A stretch of DNA of 64,000 nucleotides from Bicyclus anynana (lineage: Eukaryota > Arthropoda > Insecta > Lepidoptera > Nymphalidae), in the NCBI RefSeq assembly GCF_947172395.1, contig NC_069087.1, positions 4,340,001 through 4,404,000 on the forward strand. The letters are read 5' to 3'. Of the stretch, positions 54,901-64,000 are shown piece by piece. The number at the start of each line of letters is the position of its first letter. Position 1 is the stretch's first letter. The notes under the pieces were generated by a model. That model did no database searches, was not told the origin of the DNA, and was given only the letters and a program-made list of their open reading frames with translations. The position numbers were made by a program, and so were the translations under genes.

Positions 54901-57362
54901 TATATCATCGTTTATTTCTTACGTCCTAACTTGTTAAGTTGTTAGCTACTTTAAACACTGGATGATTGTTATCATTATGAAATAAAAACATATGCTATAT
55001 ATTTTTGATTTATAAATATCACACATAATAAAGTGTCTCAAATGGAGAAGGAAAAATATAGTGAGGAAACCTGAGAATTTTCTTAATTCGCATTCGCATT
55101 CGAGCCGTCCACATCTCTTGTTGTGTATATAGATATCTTGTTGTGGATAGGCGGGAAGAGTGACTTGAGTGGAAAAGGGGAGTGTCTGTTAACAGTCAAA
55201 GGCGCCTTTAACTCTACACACAACGTTCACAAGTGCGTGACTTCACTCATTCGTTGTGAACCTTTGTTCGACATTACTTATCTTATAGTAATCACTTCTG
55301 AGTCTACTAAAATGATTTATATTATATAAAGTTTATGAAATAGATAAATAAGACAGATCACATAAGTATCACAGACGAAATGTTTCAATTTCCATATTTT
55401 GTGGACAGACACATTTGCGAAATTGAATCCGTTCGTAATACGCCGAAGGCGAATTATTCGGAGATTGTGGGTGACATAGGATGCAGAGATCAATATTACG
55501 TACGAAGCTAGACATCAAGGCAGAACTAGCTTAAACTATAAAATTCAATAGGTTTAGACGAAAATACTTGTCGTTACCTATGGGGCCTTTTACGAAAAGT
55601 CCAAGTCACATATAGATAAGTACTATGCTTGTTTTTTCTGCTTCTCTTTGCGTCATCGAATCAGAAATGACTAGATCCTTATATGTAATAAAGTATAAGT
55701 ATTATATGAACCAGACCAAAAAGTCTTATCGGTATAGTATCACATATTTCGAAGAACCAATGGACGTTGGGGTCTTTAGGTGATGGACTAATTCCGCACT
55801 GGAGAGCGCAGTAGACCCCTACCATTAAATAAATAAATAAATATACTTAAACAATACACATCACTATCTAGCCTTAAAGTAAGCATACAGAGTAGCTTGT
55901 GTTATAGGTGCTAAGATAGTTGATATTATAATATTATTATACAATTATATACTACATATAAATACTTATACAATGTATAAATTCACACAGACACTGGAAA
56001 ACACTCATGCTCATCACACAAATATTTTCCAGTTGTGGGAATCGAACCCACGGCCGTGGATGCAGAAAGCAGGGTCACTACCTACTGCGCCACGCGGCCA
56101 TTAAGTGGTTATCATCATCATTATTAACAGTTGATGGACGTCACTGCTGAACTTAAGTCTCTCTTAAGGACTATCAAATAGTATAAAAAGTAACAGCAGT
56201 GGTTACTATAATGACATTGAAGTAGTCGCAGAATTGCTGCTTAAAGATGGCTCAAGGTTGTGATGTTGAAACATATCTACAACAGTCGAGGTTTCACTTC
56301 GATAGATTATAATAAATTGAAAAATACCACGTTAAAATATTGTAATCAATATAGTTCAGTTCACAATATTGCGACAGATTACAATATTGCGAGTGAGATT
56401 ATAAACTAGCGTATCTTACAATTTAATAGTAACATATATAAAACATGCTAAAATATTAACAGGAGGCGGCGAAATAGGGGTTGAAAATTTTCATCGAAAT
56501 TCACGCGGTCACGCGGACGAAGTCGCGGACGTTAGCTAGTTCAATCATAAACATGGGTTTTTAATTAAACCTACCAATCAAAAAACAACACGCATTTTTG
56601 TTGAACCCTTACTATTTTACTGCGATTTACACATTTTTTATTTATAACTACTAACAACCTTCTAACAAGTTAGCCCGCTTCCATCTTAGATTACATATAA
56701 TTATTATATTATTATATTTTATTTTGATATGCAATTAATTTTATATTTGACATTTAAAATATAATTTCTGAACATAGGTACCTTCACAATTTAAGTTTAA
56801 TTTAATTTAATTATATTTTGTTGTACGCCAGAAATGGTCAACTGCATAATTATCTGTGTATTCTCAACAAATAAATGAATATGAATATCACTTACCATCA
56901 CGTGAGATTGTAATCAAGGGCTAACTTGTAAAGAAAACAAATATATGTTTATTGTATATATAAAAAAATATATTTACAATCACAAAACTAAATGGAAAAT
57001 TGGCAAATGTAATTAAAATGCTGTAGGCGGGCAGCCCTATCACATGTTTACGTACAATTTCAAAGATACGTCCGAGTTACAAATACAACACTCTATATTT
57101 CTTTACTCTGCATAAGACCTAAAACAACAATCGTTTATTCAAAGCCAAAGTAATTTGCATAACAATAAGTTGGAAGTACAGTCAATCAAATTAAACGCTC
57201 CACCGTTTTATTTTCAGGGTAACGTCAGCGGTGAGCGGCATAATGTTCGTAATTAGACGGGCCGAGAGTGGATCTACCTGGATAATCGCTGACGACGAAC
57301 CCGCTAGTGACGTCACTAGCACTGTGAGAGAGGGCTTTCGTAGTGTGGCCACAGCGATTTGA
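48815..57362 (+). CDS. Short-chain dehydrogenase/reductase SDR2 with Tyr-to-Phe in the active site
   Basis: The five coding exons are 48815-48934, 50435-50668, 53321-53500, 54056-54195 and 57218-57362. They give 272 residues, normal for a classical SDR. The first in-frame ATG is 48815; the open frame upstream has no ATG. TGGAVGIG (residues 20-27) is the cofactor loop. HVAFLD ends with Asp46, which suggests NAD(H). NNAA (100-103) replaces the usual NNAG and LNVSS carries the catalytic Ser. The YxxxK motif reads FAATK: residue 163 is Phe (codon TTC, 53453-53455) while Lys167 is kept. Most SDRs need this Tyr as general acid/base, so SDR2 may be a pseudoenzyme or use altered chemistry. All splice sites are clean and no stop is present, so it does not look like a dead gene. 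Exon structure matches SDR1. Confidence 0.92.
49166..49667 (-). mobile_element. SINE-A interrupted by a 166-bp retroposed insert
   Basis: SINE-A body at 49166-49405 and head at 49572-49667 (CACTGCGCCACGGAGGC). The insert at 49406-49571 is flanked by the duplicated CAACCAGACCT. A further degenerate SINE-A piece precedes it at about 49075-49160. Confidence 0.88.
49406..49571 (-). mobile_element. 5'-truncated retroelement nested in SINE-A
   Basis: Begins with a T-run (poly(A) of a minus-strand copy) and is bounded by exact 11-bp duplications at 49395-49405 and 49572-49582. The body (AACGTGGGGAAATCC.., GACTGAGCCACGGG) was not matched to a named family. Confidence 0.8.
50435..50668 (+). CDS. SDR2 exon 2, NNAA motif
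   Basis: The acceptor is CATATTACAG and the donor GTAAGT; phase 0 at both ends, 78 residues. It spans HVAFLD, FIKCDIS and VVNNAAVM. Confidence 0.92.
51734..52422. mobile_element. Inverted-repeat element of about 690 bp in SDR2 intron 2
   Basis: The left AAGGCGTATTCACGCAGAAA and right, inverted AAGGGCGTATTCACATGG, continue through a shared TTGCCTGCG. The interior (GTTTACACTATATATTTATG, CATCTCGACATTGTAGAC) is related to 41150-41560. Confidence 0.75.
53010..53240 (+). repeat. Inverse copy of the (CAGA)n-bearing repeat
   Basis: GTGATCGATACTGATGCC, TTTTTGTCTGTCTGTCAG, CTCAACGGATTTTAACG and GGAGAAATTACTCCATTTT. It lies in SDR2 intron 2, about 80 bases before exon 3. Confidence 0.8.
53321..53500 (+). 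CDS. SDR2 exon 3, active site with Phe for Tyr
   Basis: The acceptor is GGTATTTTCAG and the donor GTAAGT; phase 0 at both ends, 60 residues. It contains LNVSS and PVFAATKAAVLHFS. One base (TTC instead of TAC) separates it from the canonical motif. Confidence 0.94.
53602..53754. mobile_element. MITE with GTTCGTAACACTCC ends, SDR2 intron 3
   Basis: The left GTTCGTAACACTCCTGATGG and right GGGAGTGTCATTAACGAAC are inverted. A GC-rich core (GCCGGGCCGGGGGGCG) is shared with 41035-41110. Confidence 0.78.
53865..53949 (-). mobile_element. RLE-type LINE 3' terminus fragment in SDR2 intron 3
   Basis: ACTTAAGCTAACTTATCC through CCCACGTGGAATGGTGGC and ACTGGCTGCATT, the last 80 bases of the family. Confidence 0.75.
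54056..54195 (+). CDS. SDR2 exon 4
   Basis: The acceptor is CTTTCAATTTCAG. It ends two bases into an Arg codon at donor GTAATC. KVRIVTACLGLTDTALL aligns with the SDR1 segment VRVIAVCFGITDT; the usual PG is LG here. Confidence 0.88.
55036..55095 (+). mobile_element. SINE-B short fragment
   Basis: GTGTCTCAAATGGAGAAGG and GTGAGGAAACCTGAGAATTT match the family body. Confidence 0.6.
55095..55285. repeat. Dispersed repeat, inverted partial copy 3
   Basis: GAGCCGTCCACATCTCTTG, GTGACTTGAGTGGAAAAGG and TGTGAACCTTTGTTCGAC are the reverse of the 10755 copy. A 15-base repeat of ATATCTTGTTGTG type lies inside. Confidence 0.72.
55745..55822 (+). mobile_element. RTE-like LINE small fragment
   Basis: CCAATGGACGTTGGGGTC and ATTCCGCACTGGAGAGCG resemble the RWGPKVLEWRP-coding part of the family. 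Confidence 0.5.
55815..56103 (-). mobile_element. SINE-D, minus orientation, best copy
   Basis: Reversed head GGAATCGAACCCACGGCCG and CTGCGCCACGCGGCC. The 3' tail at low coordinates is an AAATAAATAAATA-type simple repeat. Confidence 0.82.
56460..56539 (+). mobile_element. Helitron-like 3' end fragment in SDR2 intron 4
   Basis: GGTTGAAAATTTTCATCG and CACGCGGACGAAGTCGCGG, ending CTAG at 56536-56539. Confidence 0.65.
56656..56945 (+). mobile_element. SINE-A tail interrupted by an AT-rich insert
   Basis: AACAAGTTAGCCCGCTTCC.. (56664-56693) resumes at CACTTACCATCACGTGAG (about 56889) and ends at 56940. The insert of about 195 bp ends AATAAATGAATATGAAT, which resembles a LINE 3' end. Confidence 0.72.
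57218..57362 (+). CDS. SDR2 terminal coding exon
   Basis: The acceptor is TTATTTTCAG. One base completes the split codon, then TSAVSGIMFVIRRAESGSTW and the C-terminus follow, with TGA at 57360-57362. GSTW is shared with SDR1. Confidence 0.9.
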
Positions 57363-57458
57363 TTGCTTTGTATAGAATACTGACGTCGTGTAGACACTGC
57401 TAAACCTCTCGTGATTTTGTCGGTATGTCTACTATAATCTTACTTTAATACAACAAAA

Positions 57459-57540
57459 CAAGTTAGCCCGCTTCCATCTTAGACTGCATCATCACTTACC
57501 ATCAGGTGAGATTGTAGTCAAGGTAAAGAATAAAAAAAAT
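57459..57540 (+). mobile_element. SINE-A tail fragment after SDR2
   Basis: AACAAGTTAGCCCGCTTCC to AAAGAATAAAAAAAA. It begins about 97 bases after the SDR2 stop, so it may lie in its 3' UTR. Confidence 0.78.
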
Positions 57541-58033
57541 ACGACCCGTAGTACAAATAAGCTTATGATTAAGGGTGGGTGGAAACTAAAGCTCGTGTCA
57601 GTTTTAGCTGTTTTTACGTCTAATGGAAAATACCTACGAAAATGTATATTTAAAATAAGGTCATATTTGCATTCCAACTTCTTGCAGTGTTCTTTTTATG
57701 CCAACTAAAAAAATATTTAAGTATTGTTAGTTAGTCCCGCTCAAAATTTATATAAGTGTAAAAATAACAGTTTTTTTTTTTATATTTTGTTTAGAAAAAA
57801 AGGTAATAAGGAAAATGTAAAAGCACAACCAAAAAAATCGAAAATTGAAAAAAAAACTGATTTATTTTTGTTTTGCACCGCTTTATTTAGGGTTACAGAC
57901 ATTCCAAATGTTGTTAGATGTAGGTTTCTACGTACTATTACCAATAAAAATATATTTAAATGTTTACTCGTATATATTTTTTTAGCCATAAGTACATAAC
58001 TAAATTGTTTTTATATTTTGTTAGTATTAGGTA
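57541..58033. other. Intergenic after SDR2, no gene recognised
   Basis: AT-rich, with homopolymer-laden frames (Lys- and Phe-rich on opposite strands) that look spurious. Confidence 0.55.
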
Positions 58034-58517
58034 CAAATGAATACAATAAGGAACTTAAGCTAACTTATCCTAATAACTATACAAATCATGCCCACGTGGA
58101 ATGGTGGCAAGAATACTGGCTGCATTTCCGCGCTGGACAGCCAGGCTGATCCTTTGCGCAAAAAATGAGCCAGCTCTTCTGTCACCAGTCGAGGCAACTA
58201 GCCGCGGTGAAATGGTACGGAAAAATTTTTTGGCACTGCGACTCCATGGCCCAAGGGTCTCCACGGCAAAAGGTACAAATATGTAACTCTCTGTCAGAGA
58301 GGCAAACTTGAGCCACTTACCGGTTTCAGCTTTTTCTGCTGCGGCTCCCGGTCTTGATTCTGTCTCCCTGATATGACACGGTGCTAATGTGTCGACGCAT
58401 GTAGCGTCCCACATTAGGGCCCGCCCCATTCCCCAGGGAACCAGCGTCAATCCATCAGGTCTCTTACCATCATCCCGACTGATTCCTAACGGCTCGATTA
58501 GCGCAGGAATATTTATG
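58034..58517 (-). mobile_element. Second copy of the RLE-type LINE 3' end
   Basis: The minus frame 58450-58070 reads TLVPWGMGRALMWDATC.. to ILATIPRGHDLYSY. It is nearly identical to 44731-45312 but keeps the GRAL residues and is truncated earlier at its 5' side. No T-run is seen at its 3' end. Confidence 0.78.
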
Positions 58518-59217
58518 CTACAAATTGTAATAAGTTATACCTACGTAGAAATTATATTAAATTAGTTTTTTTCCTCTGTAACGATTTTTATTATATTAAT
58601 ACCCTCTTGCTCGCCAGTTAAACTATTATGTTAGACATTTTGGCTATTTATCACACACGTTCATATTAAGATTATAACAGTGATTGTGCAATACGTCGTT
58701 CTTTTTTCTTTGTGGTTGTGTGCTCCCCTAGCTATCAAACTCATGCGTGATCCATTTAACGCTTAATAGAATGGATCAACAACGTCGAGCCTCGAATTAC
58801 CAATATAAACAGTTTATAGCTCGATTATGTGTTGATCGACTCGACAAGGCGGAAGAAACTTTTATTAAACGTGCATATTAACGAAAAATAACTGCCTTGT
58901 TCATCCAATATTGATGGTGAAAATGGACATGATTACTATGAAATATTTGTACAGGGCCTTTGAAGCAGCGTGGTGGGTTTAAGCTCCATATCCCCTCTCA
59001 TAAAAGGAGGGAGGCCTGGCCCTGTAGTGGGCTGTCGAGCCACGATACGAATTTCACTCTTTGCTCTTTCTGTGATTGCCACAACGCGTCCTGCGCGTTT
59101 TCATTAGAGGTATAACTTGAATTTCGCGATGTGGATATTTTACTGTGACCACAACGCGTTGTGAGCTAATTTTCCGCTCACTGAGCGTTTCGATCTTTGA
59201 GCGTAACATATATAACA

Positions 59218-59340
59218 AGTTCTTTAATGACACTCCCATGATATGCGCGCGGGGCAAACGGAAGGACTGCGCCGGTATGAAGTCGTGCGCGCGGGGAATT
59301 GACACCTCTTCCTGCGCGGACCATCGGGAGTGTTACGAAC
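59218..59340. mobile_element. MITE with GTTCGTAACACTCC ends, opposite orientation
   Basis: AGTTCTTTAATGACACTCCC.. GGGAGTGTTACGAAC are the same ends as 53602-53754, reversed. The short open frames across it are not genes. Confidence 0.78.
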
Positions 59341-59808
59341 GAATTTGGCAATCTATAGTTTTGCACATCATTCTTTAATGTTTTGTACAACTTGCAAGGA
59401 CGAGATTCAAGTTCACCTCTATCTTACTATTTCTATCCTTCTATAGTACGTGATCTATAGACAAAAAGAGATTGAGGTGAATTCGAGACTCATACTGTCT
59501 AGTTATAAAAACATCGTTTTAGAATAGCCCTCCGGTCTCTCGTTCGGTCAACTTAATCTATAGGTACCCCTGCTAAATATATTCTAAAGAGGAATGAAAA
59601 ATTGAATTCCTTCAGTGTTGGGATGCTACACTATCCCCGGTGATAGTGTATAATCTCTTCCATTCTTATTCTTCGGGTGCTATAGGAAATATTTTATCCC
59701 CGTTAACGGGAACAATGCCAGTGAAACCGTGTGTGTCTAGTTACCTACTAAAAAAATCAATCAAAAAATTTAAGGATTTAAATACATAACCTCCCAATTA
59801 TAAACCAA

Positions 59809-60006
59809 CTAGCTGACGCCGCGCGATTTCACACGCGAGGTTCCCGTTCCCGTAGGAATACGGGGATAATATATAGCTTATAGCCTTCTTCGATAAATGG
59901 ACTATCTAGCACTGAAAGAATTTTTCAAATCGGACCAGTAATTTCTGAGATTAGTGCGTTCAATCAAAGAAACTCTTCAGCTTTATAATATTAGTATTAG
60001 TATAGG
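59809..60006 (-). mobile_element. Helitron-like short element, CTAGCTGACGCCGCG type
   Basis: CTAGCTGACGCCGCGCGAT, CGTAGGAATACGGGGATAA, TTATAATATTAGTATTAG. It directly precedes the SINE-B at 60016. Confidence 0.72.
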
Positions 60007-60015
60007 TATAGGTTG

Positions 60016-60333
60016 GAGAGCCGTGATAGCCCAGTGTATATGACCTCTGCCTCCGATTCCGGAGGGTGTGGGTTCAAATCCGGTCCGGGCCATGCACCTC
60101 CAACTTTTCAGTTGTGTGCATTTTAAGAAATTAAATATCACGTGGCTCAATCGGTGAAGGAAAACATCGTGAGGAAACCTGCATACCAGAGAATTATCTT
60201 AATTCTCTGCGTGTGTGAAGTCTGCCAATCCACATTGGGCCAGCGTGGTGAACTATTGGCCTTACCCCTCTCATTCTGAGAGGAGACTCGAGCTCAGCAG
60301 TGAGCCGAATATGGGTTGATGACGACGATTAGT
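60016..60333 (+). mobile_element. SINE-B, near full length
   Basis: GCCGTGATAGCCCAGTGTAT through GCCGAATATGGGTTGATGAC. Very similar to the copy at 60820-61123, so amplification was recent. Confidence 0.92.
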
Positions 60334-60819
60334 ATAGGTACAAGGCTAAAGAGGTTTGCCAGTCTCTAGCAGGAAATAGTGAGCGCGCAACAGTTTCATA
60401 TCCTTACAAATAGGATGAAAAGCAAATTTTATCGGGCGTTAACTGGCATATATTTCACTGACGGCGTAAACGTTAACCACTCCCCTAATATTTGCTGAGC
60501 CAAACAATTGTTATTGATGAGACATTTTGAGCCTTCCCCCATTGAAATTGGATACCTCACAATGAGGGATATATACGCCATCAATAAACTGCTGACATTC
60601 CAATTCCCTTTTACGATCTGACATAATGGTTACTTTGTATTGAATTTTGATTGTTGTTTGGTAAACAGCTTGCGGTATTATTTAATGGTATCGGCTTTAC
60701 GAACTTGTTGTGCTATAATGTATTCGTGGCCACCGTTATCGGATATTAAATTACAAAGGTTTTGCTTTTGAAAATACTTTGCTAAAGCCTTTTGTCGCAA
60801 CGCAAGAATATTTTTTTAG

Positions 60820-61123
60820 CTGTGATAGCCCAGTGGATATGACCTCTGCTTCCGATTCCGGAGGGTGTGGGTTCGAATCCGGTCCGGGGCATGCACCTCC
60901 AACTTTTCAGTTGTGTGCATTTTAAGAAATTAAATATCACGTGTCTCAATCGGTGAAGGAAAACATCGTGAGGAAACCTGCATACGAGAGAATTATCTCA
61001 ATTCTCTGCGTGTGTGAAGTCTGCCAATCCGCATTGGGCCAGCGTGGTGGACTATTGGCCTAACCCCTCTCATTCTGAGAGGAGACTCGAGCTCAGCAGT
61101 GAGCCGAATATGGGTTGATGACG
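60820..61123 (+). mobile_element. SINE-B, near full length
   Basis: TGTGATAGCCCAGTGGATAT, GGGTTCGAATCCGGTCC and a complete body ending GCCGAATATGGGTTGATGAC. Confidence 0.92.
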
Positions 61124-61261
61124 TAAGAATATTTTAATTTTAAAAATGTATTCATAATCCTAAACGATTCCAGTGACTTCGTATTTCCAAATTCAATGAG
61201 ATAATCGCTAGCATGTCTATAATATTTATAGCCTCAATAGCTATAATAATAAATAAATATA

Positions 61262-61400
61262 AATAATATAGCGATCGGACTCATCATCGAGGGGTGATGG
61301 TTCGATACCCGCCCCGTTGGTCTACTATCGTACCCACTCCTAATACAGTATTTCCCGACTAGTTGGAGGGGAATAGGATTATTGATCATATTTAAGATAA
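61262..61400 (+). mobile_element. SINE-C copy, 5' shortened
   Basis: GATCGGACTCATCATCGAGG, GGTTCGATACCC, CCGACTAGTTGGAGGGGA. Confidence 0.75.
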
Positions 61401-61627
61401 AAGATATGGCAAATATTCTTTAAAAAAAAAAAGAAAATTTTGTAAATAATGATCACTCATTATTTCGAATTTGGATGGACACGCGACTGCATGTCTCGAT
61501 TATCTCATTGAATATACATATTGTTTCTATGGTTATAGAACACAAATACACCATTTGTATAAAAAAAAACTCCTTTTTAGTTTTGAATGTTGACAGAAAT
61601 ATCGAAGAGAGCAACTGTTGCCGGTTT

Positions 61628-61966
61628 CTTGTTTTTTTTTTTTTTTTATTCTTTACAAGTTAGCCCTTGACTACAATCTCACCTGATGGTAAGTGATGAT
61701 GCAGTCTAAGATGGAAGCGGGCTAACTTGATAGGAGGAGGATGAAAATCCACACCCCTTTCGGTTTCTACACAGCATCGTACCGGAACGCTAAATCGCTT
61801 GGCGGTACGTTTTTGCCGGTAGGGTGGTAACTAGCCACGGCCGAAGCCTCCCACCAGTCAGACCTGGACAAATTAAGAAAATCTCAATCTGCCCAGCCGG
61901 GGATCGAACCCAGGACCTCCGTCTTGTAAATCTACCGCGCATACCACTGCGCCACGGAGGCCGTCA
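61628..61966 (-). mobile_element. SINE-A, best-preserved copy in the window
   Basis: A T-run of about 16, the full body, and the reversed tRNA-like head with GGGGATCGAACCCAGG (B box) and CATACCACTGCGCCACGG (A box). It is a good reference copy for the family. Confidence 0.92.
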
Positions 61967-62349
61967 AACGTTGTCGGCTCCTCTCAGCAGAACCTACCGC
62001 AAAACTAGCGGCAGAGTCTTTACAAAAACTCAAAGACTTTCAAAAGTGCTTATAAACTAAACCTACTTGAAATAAATGAATTTTGAAATTATACAGTACC
62101 AGAATTTGTCAATTCCAAAATACACTCATACCAATCGTAGAACGGTCCATTAGGGGCGCGGTTGACCTGAAAATTGCATCAATTTTCAAACCATTCCAGC
62201 GATACAGACGTCAACTAAACAGTCATTGCTTTTAGTATAATTAGGTTTCAGGCAGACATAATGGTACCAGGGCAATTTCGTTACCGATTCAATTGGGCAT
62301 ACCAAAAATAGAGATTCTATTTTGCCCACCAAAGGTTCTAAATCAAATT

Positions 62350-63070
62350 ACCTACTTACAAACACTACGCTTTCCGGTGCGGGATCGCTATTCCAGCACC
62401 TTGGAAGCCCAACGTCCACCGGCTCTTCCAACTATGTGGCATGTCCATTGCCACTTCAGGTTCGCGACTCGCTGAGCTATATCAGTGACTTCATTTTTTA
62501 GCCTATATCATAATCATCATCATTAACAGCCGATGGACGTCCACTGCTGGACATAGGCCTCTTGCATGGACATCCAAATAAAACGGACTCGAGCCGCCAG
62601 CATCCAGCGGCTCTATCCAACCCGCTTGATATCTTCGGTCCACCTAGTCGACTAACACTGCGTTTTCCGGTGCGGGGTCTCCATTCCAGCACCTTTGGAG
62701 CCTAACGTCTATCGGCTCTTCGAACTATGTGGCCTGACCATTGCCACTTCACCTTCGCGACTCGTTGAGCTATATCAGTGACTTCGTTGCTTAGCCTATC
62801 ATAATCATTATCATTAACAGATGATGGACGTCCACTGCTGGACATAGACTTCTTGCATGGACATCCAAATAAAACGGTCTTGAGCCGCCAGCATTCAGCG
62901 ACTCCATCCAAACCGCTTGATATCTTCGGGCCACCTAGACGACCAACACTGCGTTATCCGGTGCGAGGTCTCCATTCCAGCACCTTGGAACCCCAACGTC
63001 GATCGACTCTTCGAAATAAGTACCCATATGCTGCCAATCGCTACTTCAGCTTCCCGACTCGCTAAGCTAT
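62350..63070 (-). mobile_element. Three tandem RTE-like LINE 3'-end fragments
   Basis: Segments at about 62366-62475, 62515-62770 and 62815-63070 repeat the same C-terminal region. Each has CACTGCG(C/T)TTTCCGGTGCGGG or a variant and CATTCCAGCACCTTGG. The last two each start at a GATGGACGTCCACTGCTGG end. The spacing is about 300 bp, which suggests a local tandem duplication. Confidence 0.8.
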
Positions 63071-63119
63071 GTCAGTGACTTTGGTTTTACTACTAATATC
63101 CTCATTTCTGATTCGATCT

Positions 63120-63521
63120 CGCAGAGAAACTCCAGGCATAGTTCGCTCCATCACCCGCTTAGTCTAGTTAGTCATTTGTGAGTTATGACGTCGTCGGTTC
63201 TATTCAATTCAGTTGAATTCAATTCTTTATTTGCAGAGAACACGTACAATCAAATGTTTTGAGCCATTTATGGCATACAACAATTTATGTTACAAATACA
63301 AAATTATTGACAAAACAAAAAAATAAATTCAATAGCAAATGTATAAATAAACATATAAAATTTAAATAAAAAGTTATAAAAATTACAATCTGTGCAGGTA
63401 CGAGGTCTTATGTCAAATAATAATCATCATCATCAGGGGTCATCGTAAAAATCAAAATGCACGTAGACGAAATCGCGGTTATTATATAACTTAAAATTCA
63501 TTTATGTCAAGTAGGCTCAGT
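63120..63521. other. Intergenic, possible retroelement 3' UTR remnant
   Basis: TTCAATTCTTTATTTGCAGAG followed by a long AT-rich stretch resembles a reversed retroelement end, but no coding motif is present. Confidence 0.35.
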
Positions 63522-63700
63522 GTGCCTAGTGGGAGTTTTCAATATTTTCAAACTGTTACGATCGCGTTGACGTAAACGCAAATTTATATGGAATTTAAAC
63601 AGTTGTGCAGTATTGCCACTAGATGGCGTTGTTTCAATTCCTTAGAAATACGCGTTTACGTGAACGCGATAGTAACAGTATCAAACAGCCACTAGGCCCT
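63522..63700. mobile_element. 179-bp MITE, copy 2
   Basis: Same ends and layout as 43976-44154, in the same orientation, with scattered substitutions. Confidence 0.82.
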
Positions 63701-64000
63701 CACTACAAGCACTTTTAAAATGTCAGTTAACTATTTGTAAAGACTTGTAAGGTTCATAAATAAACAACATATAAATGTCCAGCAATGGACGTCCGTGCAT
63801 ACGATTACGACCAAACTTTACTGTGTCAACATTAATTCACTACGACACTGAGTGAGGATATAAAACAGAAATGACACATAAAAGAAATGTAGTAAAAGAA
63901 AAAAAAAGCAATAAAAATCGTTCATTCTCCCTTTATTACAAAGTTAGCTGAAATTACTCCCCCACGTAAGTAAATACGTTTCAGCGCAAATGTTGTCTTT

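Noticed and set aside
61820..61962. Functional tRNA genes at the SINE heads
   Set aside because: A- and B-box-like parts are present, but no acceptor-stem closure or anticodon arm can be formed, and long repeat bodies follow.

Overview
The window is AT-rich, intron-rich animal DNA packed with short dispersed repeats. It fits a moth or butterfly (Lepidoptera). Reasons: several tRNA-derived SINE families, Helitron-like ends with a CTAG terminus, an R1-clade LINE, peptides typical of lepidopteran LINE ends, and small phase-conserved exons separated by kilobase introns. The species cannot be named from the sequence.

Three host genes can be assembled exon by exon with consistent reading frames. 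(1) Plus strand, 699-9839: the last four exons of a classical short-chain dehydrogenase/reductase (SDR1); its first exon lies left of the window. (2) Minus strand, 37344 down to 16006: eleven exons that join without a frame break into a 943-residue type I membrane protein with several CUB modules, one LDL-receptor class A module, one transmembrane helix and a short basic tail. A possible 5' exon lies at 40077-40133. (3) Plus strand, 48815-57362: a complete five-exon SDR (SDR2, 272 residues) with the same intron positions and phases as SDR1, so the two are paralogues. SDR2 has Phe where classical SDRs have the catalytic Tyr.

Most of the rest is mobile DNA. The largest unit is a nearly complete R1-clade non-LTR retrotransposon (21128-26895). 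It has ORF1 with zinc knuckles, ORF2 with endonuclease and reverse transcriptase, a poly(A) tail and a 15-bp target-site duplication. It sits inside an older SINE, which itself sits in an intron of the CUB/LDLa gene. ORF2 carries one in-frame stop next to the reverse-transcriptase active site. Other elements are four tRNA-derived SINE families (called A-D here), 3' ends of a LINE with a restriction-like-endonuclease-type motif, 3' ends of an RTE-like LINE, Helitron-like elements with (CCCTA)-type tracts, a hAT MITE with an 8-bp duplication, several other inverted-repeat elements, and a 1.5-kb fold-back structure at 32293-33774.

Layout: 1-9839 SDR1 and its repeat-filled introns; 9840-16005 intergenic; 16006-40133 CUB/LDLa gene; 40134-48814 intergenic, mostly repeats; 48815-57362 SDR2; 57363-64000 intergenic repeats. 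No rRNA, functional tRNA, CRISPR array or prokaryotic operon is present. I saw no clearly new multi-gene system. The most interesting items are the Tyr-to-Phe SDR paralogue, the nested LINE-in-SINE, the fold-back structure, and the SINE abutting the presumed first exon of the receptor gene.
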